Positions 57,890-64,000 of a DNA stretch of 64,000 nucleotides are shown in pieces. The DNA is from Azolla caroliniana (Eukaryota > Polypodiophyta). The translations under genes were made by a program, and so were the position numbers. The DNA is taken from positions 18,786,001 to 18,850,000 of the forward strand of contig JBHGNT010000016.1 of assembly GCA_043228905.1 (NCBI GenBank), read 5' to 3'. Under the pieces are notes generated by a model that saw only the letters and a program-made list of their open reading frames with translations, made no database searches and had not been told where the DNA came from. Numbering within the stretch: the first letter of the stretch is position 1; each line of letters starts with the position of its first letter.

Positions 57890-60190
57890 CCATACAAAAG
57901 GAGTCATATTCGTAATGTCCAAAATCGTCAAATAACGAAAGAGAATTTTGTGTTTTGTCGTGCGCTTATTTGAACACTCTATCAAACCGATGGTGGTGGT
58001 GAGTATATGTCTCCTGAATTTCAGACACTCTATCAAAATGAAGGCATACATCATAGAATATGAACACCACACACACCACAACAAAATGGTGTATCTGAAA
58101 GGAAGAATAGAACACTTCTAAATATGGCTCGGAGTATGTTACAATTTGCTCAATTATCGCCTCAATTTTGGGAGGAAGCGGTTGGCACCGCTTGCTACAT
58201 TCAAAATCAAGGATTTCATAGATCTTGGGGCTCCAAACCCCTTATGAATTATGGCATGGTCACAAACCTAACCTAAGTAACCTTCGTATTTTTTGTTGTG
58301 ATGCTTATTCTTTTGTGCCAATTGTTCAAAGAACCAAGCTAGATCCAAGAGCTACAAAATCAATTTTCATCGGATCTGGAGAAGCTTCAGGATCATACAA
58401 GCTTTACGATCCACAAAAGCAAAGAATATTCTTTGGTCGCAATGTGATATTCCAAGAAAATGGGTTTTCTACAAACTTTCTTCTAATCTACGTCCATTAT
58501 TACTTACACTCATATTGAAGGAGCCAACATTGGCTCATCCTCTACTTCCACTATTTGTGTTGCTCTTCCATCTAATCACAAGGCAAAGGTCAATCCTACT
58601 CAACCAACTAATTCTTCTTATAATCTTTCCTCACTCCAATCTCTAGATGATTCTCTTCCTCATACTCCTTTAATTACACATTGTTTAACTCCCTGTAACA
58701 ATACGAATAATGTTATCTTCTCCACTCCCTCTCCTAATTCTTCATCCCAAGCTTCATCACCGACTTCCCCACCTCCAAAGTATAGATCTCTAAATAGTAT
58801 TTATGAACAACTTGATCAAATGGAAGCATATTTTGTGGACTTGGACCATGAAGCTTATATACAAGAAGAAGATATTCCAACCCTTAGCGATGACACAAAT
58901 CTATCGGCCAAAGAAGCACTTTCCGGATCGGATTCTATCAAATGGAGAAAGGCTATGGAAGAAGAAATGAAGGCTTTACTTAAAAATGGTAAGTGAACCC
59001 TCATTGAGCCTCCAAAAGATCATCAAATAATTGGTTCTAAATGGATCTTACACATAAAGTGAGATAGTAATGGTAATCCAATTCGCTTCAAGGCTCGTGT
59101 TGTTGCTCAAGGATTTTCTCAAGTACTAGGTATTGATTTTCAAGATAAATTTAGTCCAACACTAAAAATATGTGGTTTTTGAATGCTCGTTGCTCTTGCC
59201 GCTCAACATAATCTAGAGTTACATCACTTGGATGTACAAATGACTTTTCTTCATGGAGATTTAGATGAAGAACATTATTTACAACCATAATTTTTTGAAG
59301 ATCCAAGTCATTCGACACATGTTTGTCGACTCCATAAATCTATTTACGACCTTATTAAGCAATCTCCACGCATATGGTATCGCAAACTACACTCTTTTCT
59401 TATAAAAGTTGGATATCATTGTCTAAACAATGAGCCAAATATCTATGTTAAAAAAGCCAAATCCAAATTTGTTATCATAGGTATCTATGTTGATGACTTG
59501 CCCTTGATCTCTAATTCCAAATCTTATCTAACTATTGCAAAGAGGGAACTTGCATATGTCTTTCCTGTCACTGATTTAGGCCCTATGACACATTTTCTAG
59601 GCATCAAAGTAATTGAAAATAGAACAAGTCATATTATCTCATTATCACAATAAAACTATATTAATTCTATTCTCCAAAGATTTGATATGCTCCATAGTAA
59701 ACCCATTAATACTCCTCTTACCTCTCCATGTAAACTTTCAAATATTGATTCTCCCAAGAATGAACGAGAAATTTCTGAAATGAATGATGTACCCTATAAA
59801 CAAATCGTTGGGTGTATAAGATATTTGGTAAGTTGCACACGTCCCGATATTTGCTTTGCCGCCGATTTTCTTTCTTGTTTCATGGCTAATCCAAGACAAA
59901 GCATTGGATCGCGCTCAAAAGATTACTATGATACTTGAAGCAGACTCAACATTATGCGTTGACTTACTTGGCCACACAATCTGAGTCAACCACACTTGTG
60001 CAAGGATGGACAAATCCCTCTAGCCAACTAATTGGTTGGTCGGATTGTGATTGGGGGGGAGATGTGGATGATCATAAGTCAATAGGTGGCTATGTTTACA
60101 CACTAGCTCGCGCTGCAATTTCGTGGAAGTCGAAGAAACACACTATGCATTGTCATCCACCGAAGCCGAATATGTTACCTCGGTTTTAGC
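57890..60190 (+). pseudogene. Copia E integrase-RT-RNase H remnant
   Basis: Plus strand: integrase TDGGGEYMSPEF (about 57985), TPQQNGVSERKNRTLLN (58078-58110) and FWEEAVGTACYIQN; linker 58500-58900; RT from WRKAMEEEMKALL (58950) through KARVVAQGFSQ, HHLDVQMTFLHGDL (59225), IYVDDLPLIS (59490), LGIKVIEN, to IRYLVSCTRPDICFA (59815); RNase H WSDCDWGGDVDDHKSIGGYVY (60035-60095), ending LARAAISWKSKK. Many stops and shifts. Distinct from families A, C and D. Confidence 0.85.
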
Positions 60191-60278
60191 GGCCATCGGT
60201 GATGGTTTTATAAACTTGCCACCACCAATGTTGTAATCACAATAGGGCGTAATAATATAATATTGTTCTGTTTTTCCT

Positions 60279-60322
<44 letters not shown>

Positions 60323-60589
60323 CATTCTATCTCATTATTTCTCTTCTTTTCCGATAGTTTCACATGGCCAGTGGACAGATGGGACATCGCTATTTGGAAG
60401 ACAATAACAATATGCAGTATAGAAAATAATAAATAAATAAATCATTTAAGGGAAATAAAAATATTTAATAGAAATAATAATTACTTTTTTACGAGAATGA
60501 AACCGCCTTGGTGGTGGTCTTTTATAAAGCCACCACCACCCATTGTAAAATCAGGGTTTTTATTTGTAAGAAGAGTCTCCCTCACTTAC
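60191..60589 (+). repeat. LTR-like sequence with TATA hairpins and (CT)n
   Basis: Contains two diverged copies of the block at 44277 (60197-60275 and 60508-60550) and a (CT)n run at 60284-60317. Probably the decayed 3' LTR of copia E, ending where C2 is inserted. Confidence 0.55.
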
Positions 60590-61244
60590 TGTTGGGAGAC
60601 AGGTCCCTACGGATGGGAAGGAAGAAGAACAGTGCCGACGAACAAACTCGGCCGAGGCCGAAACAGTATGAGGAGTACCCGGCTACGGAGAGCCGGATGG
60701 TGCAGGCCCGGTATGAACCGGATGAGGAGTACCCGGCTACGGAGAGCCGGATGGTGCAGGCCCGGTATGAACCGGAGGAAGAGACATATTCGTAAATATG
60801 TTTCTGAGAGCCCATCGAGGCTATATTTGTAAATAGCCGAAAAGTCATATTAGTATAAATATGACTTAGGGCAAACCGTAGTGGTTGTTGTCATTCTTCC
60901 TTGTTGGTGCAAGAAGAAGAGAGAGTGCGTAACTGTACAGAGAGAGAGAGAGAGACGAGGTCGTTGCCTCTGTTGTAACCGCCGCCTGTGGCGAAGATTT
61001 GTGAGCACGAGGTCGGTGCCTCAGTGAACTCACTGTTTTGTATATTCATACATAGTGACAGTTTGCAGCTTGTGGGCTGCCGTGGTTTTTCCCCTAGCTT
61101 GAGGTTTTCCACGTAAACCTCCTGTGTACCTCTTCTCTCCTTTTTTTTGTGTCGCGTGTTTTTTTTCATTTCCTGTTTTCTGTGTAAGTAAAGAATCTCG
61201 GTTGCAGCCGAGCGTTGGACATAAGGAACGACAAGTTCCCGTCA
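60590..61244 (+). repeat. 5' LTR of copia C2
   Basis: TGTTGGGAGACAGG...CCCGTCA, 655 bp. Holds a 48-bp tandem pair ('taccggctac...' type; about 60675-60770) also present in the solo LTR at 7522-8162. 'tataaatatgact' near 60855 may be the TATA region. Confidence 0.92.
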
Positions 61245-61246
61245 AG

Positions 61247-61258
61247 TGGTATCAGAGC
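61247..61258 (+). other. Primer-binding site of C2
   Basis: TGGTATCAGAGC, two bases after the LTR; initiator tRNA-Met type. Confidence 0.94.
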
Positions 61259-61274
61259 GAATTCGACACAAAAA

Positions 61275-64000
61275 AATGGACGAATCATTAGGCGGCATGT
61301 TCAAGCTCACCGGCTCCAACTATTCAGTATGGAAGTCGAAGATGAGGGACATGCTCGTTGTTAAAGACCTCTGGCTGCCAGTTCAGTTCGGGGACAAGAG
61401 ACCGGACAAAATCTACGCCGCGATATGGGAGGTGATGCACATGAAGACAACGGCGTACATACGGTGCTTCATCGACATGAGCCTATACAACAACTTCAAT
61501 GAAGAGAGCAAGGCTCATGAGCTCTGGGAGAAGATCGACATAATGTTTCAGAACAAAAATGCTGTCAATCAGGTGTCGGTATTCCGGAAGCTAGTAAGAC
61601 TCCGGTACCAAGATGGCTCCAGCATGGCAGAGCACATGAATGCCTTCCAGGGGCTGATCCACCAGGCAACTTCATTGGAAGTACCTCTCGCCAATGAGGT
61701 ACTTGCGCTACTCCTGCTCGGTTCCCTCCCGGATAGCTGGGAGACGTTGGTTGTCACTTTGGGCAACGCCGGGCCAGAAGGAAAGCGGTTATCCCTAGCA
61801 AGAGTAAAGTCGAGCTTGTTAGATGAGGAGGCGCGTCGGAAAGACAAAGATACGAGCTCCGACTCCAAAGCGCTCCTTACCGAATCGGAACGCGGTAGAC
61901 ATAGAAACCGTAGTCCCCAGAACCGGGAGAAGTCGGGGACACGGTCAAAGTCAAGGGGAAGGCCTACTTGCTTCTATTGCGGCAAGACGGGACACTTCCA
62001 AAAGAACTGTCGGCATTTCCGTAAAGACAAGGAAACCGACGGTACCGATTCGAAGCAAACCCCGGACCGGACCGGTAAAGACCGAAACGGTAAAGACCAG
62101 AGGGGGCCGGACCGGAAGGGAACGACGGCAATCGCGGCAAGTGAAGAAGAGTTGATGCTCATCACCGAGGAGAGTGAGATAAACCTTGCCTGCGACGAGA
62201 TGACCTGGGTGGTATACTCCGGAGCGTCGTTCCACCTTACCCCGGACGAGAAATGCTTCTCATCCTACTCAGCCGGTGACCACGGCTATGTTCGGATGGG
62301 GAATGAAGGTACATGCCGAATTATCGGCATAGGAGACGTGTGGCTGTGAACACCAACCAGATGCAAGTTGCTGCTGAAGGATGTTCGACACGTTCCGGAG
62401 GTTCGTCTGAACCTGATATCAGCCGGTCAGCTAGATGATGAAGGCTACACGGGTAGCATCCGGAACGGGGTCATGAAGTTCAGCAAAGGGAGCCTGATTG
62501 TGGCTCGGGCCCGGAAGGTCAACACGTTGTACCTGATCAATGCCCGGTTGTGTCCGGAAGAAGTGAACGTGGCATCCGACACTGCCGGTGAGTTGTGGCA
62601 CAAGAGGTTGTGTCATATGAGCGAGAAGGGGATGAAGAGGCTTGCAGACGACAACCTCATTCCAGTGAAGAACGTGCACTTAGAGAAGTGCACTGATTGT
62701 CTGGCCGGTAAGCAGAACCAGACCTCCTTCCGACCAAGGCCACCGATGAGACGTAATGCACTACTGGAGTTGGTGCATACGGATGTGTGTCAAGTAGACA
62801 CGAAGTCACATGCCGGAGCGTAGTACTTCGTGACGTTCATAGATGACCACAGCCGGAAGCTGTGAGCCACACCACTGAAGACGAAGGATCAGGTGCTATC
62901 TGTCTTCAAAGAGCTCGACGCGAGAGTGGAAAGAGAAACCGGCCGGAAGCTGAAGGCGGTTCGAGCAGACAACGGAGGAGAATACCGGGGGCAGTTCGAG
63001 GAGTACTGCCGCTCGAAGGGGATCCGGCTCGAATTTACCGTGGCGAAAACGCCGGAACTAAACGGACTGGCTGAGAGGATGAATCGGACCATAATGGAGA
63101 GGGTCCGGAGTATGCTAGCGCATGCAAAACTACCCAAGAATTTTTGGGCTGAGGCACTGTCGACGGCGACATATGTGATAAACAGATCACCCTTAGTACC
63201 CTTGGACGGAGACATGCCACAGAGAGTATGGACCGGTAAGGAAGTGTCCTACCGGCATTTGAGGGTGTTCGGGTGTCTCGCGTACGTGCATGTTGCAAAG
63301 GACCGGAGAGGAAAGTTAGATCCAAAGACCCGGCCATGCATATTCCTCGGTTACGGTGACGATGAGTTCGGCTACCGAGTGTGGGACCCGGTCGATAAGA
63401 AGGTATTCCGGAGTCGAGATATTATCTTCATGGAGGACAAGACGCTCGCCGACTGGGAGTCGGAGAAGAAGATAATGAACTCCGAGTCGACCGGTAAGGA
63501 TGTTCTACTGATCGATGAGGGGGAGCCGGAAAGCTTCGAAGAAGCGAAGGAAGACACCCACAACCGAAAATGGTTAAGTGCCATGCAGGATGAGATGGAT
63601 TCCCTGCATGAGAACCATACATATGAATTGGTGGAGTTGCCGAAAGGAAAGCAGGCACTCCGAAACAAGTGGGTGTACAAGTTGAAACCGGGAGATGCCG
63701 GCAACCCCCCGAGATACAAAGCCAGGATCATGGTGAAGGGGTTCCAGCAGAAGAAGGGCGTGGACTTCAACGAGATATTTGCCCCGGTAGTAAAGATGAC
63801 CTCCATCCCGACGGTGCTGAGTATAGCAGTAAGCATGGACCTCGAGGTAGAGCAGCTGGACGTGAAGACGGCATTCCTTCACGGCGACCTCGAAGAGGAG
63901 ATCTACATGCAGCAATCAGAAGGATTTGTGGAGAAAGGAAAGGAGCACCTGGTATGCCGGTTGAAGAAGAGCCTGTACGGACTGAAGTAAGCTCCTCGGC
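61275..64000 (+). pseudogene. Copia gag-pol polyprotein (C2), one frame with four stops
   Basis: ATG 61275 fits the gag start (MDESLGGMFKLTGSNY); an upstream in-frame ATG at 61246 overlaps the primer-binding site and is unlikely. Parts: UBN2-type gag (61300-61850), zinc knuckle CFYCGKTGHFQKNC (61970), protease WVVYSGASFHLTPD (62207; Y where the catalytic D of DSG is expected), GAG-pre-integrase LWHKRLCHMSEKG (62595), integrase with ADNGGEY (62965) and PELNGLAERMNRT, then RT (LHHGDL-type FLHGDLEEEIYMQQ near 63875). In-frame stops: TGA 62347, TAG 62821, TGA near 62863, TAA 63988. Most fit C-to-T or G-to-A. The frame has no shift over 2.7 kb, so this is among the youngest elements here. Confidence 0.92.

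Larger units (their letters stand above)
60590..64000 (+). mobile_element. Copia C2 (plus strand), runs off the window
   Basis: 5' LTR 60590-61244, primer-binding site 61247-61258, then one gag-pol frame to the window end in the RT. The 3' half and 3' LTR are outside. Confidence 0.93.

Noticed and set aside
57884-58084. Minus-strand 66-residue frame
   Set aside because: Lies over the copia E integrase, which reads on the plus strand with clear motifs.

Overview
This is nuclear DNA of a land plant, almost certainly a flowering plant. It holds two spliced host genes with GT-AG introns: a PCBER/isoflavone-reductase-like gene and a plastid ATP sulfurylase gene, both on the minus strand. These sit among dense Ty1/copia retrotransposons, a plant L1-type LINE and many microsatellites. 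No tRNA, rRNA or prokaryotic gene was seen.

Layout. 1-24 kb is one stack of nested insertions. The oldest layer is a plus-strand copia ('D': 15237-15502, then 22099 to about 24000). Copia 'C1' (minus) is inserted in it and runs left from 15236. C1 carries copia A1 (1-5563), a solo LTR (5949-6561), a solo C-type LTR (7522-8162) and copia A2 (9042-14809). D also holds transposon copy 1 (15503-22098) and a solo A-type LTR (23458-23902). 24-33 kb has two diverged, rearranged copies of a 1.3-1.9 kb repeat around the reductase gene (27227-29555). ATP sulfurylase is at 33902-37170. 37.5-44.4 kb is gene-poor, with a kinase fragment and copia debris. 44.46-48.79 kb is a minus-strand LINE, split by transposon copy 2 (48787-57542); its missing 5' part lies at 57543 to about 57730. 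Then come a decayed copia 'E' (57.9-60.2 kb) and copia C2 (60590 to beyond the window).

The most interesting item is the DNA transposon present twice. Copy 2 has both ends: 36-bp terminal inverted repeats (2 mismatches) and a 4-bp AGGA target duplication. Removing it restores the LINE reading frame. The element carries (1) a leftward, intron-containing gene for a ParB-N-like domain followed by a beta-class amino-methyltransferase (motif order IV then I, DIPYGF ... LDLFSGTG), (2) a rightward, intronless gene of about 930-970 codons for a DDE-type (DUF7869-like) transposase, and (3) between them an array of 11-15 copies of a 29-bp perfect palindrome with 14-nt arms and a variable centre. A ParB-like protein, a DNA amino-methyltransferase and a parS-like palindrome array together suggest a self-marking or site-recognition module in a plant transposon. 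Both copies are dead, but in complementary ways: copy 1 keeps the transposase frame and the N-terminus of the methyltransferase gene, copy 2 keeps both ends and the whole methyltransferase domain. Most disabling changes are C-to-T or G-to-A stops, as expected of methylated, silenced DNA.
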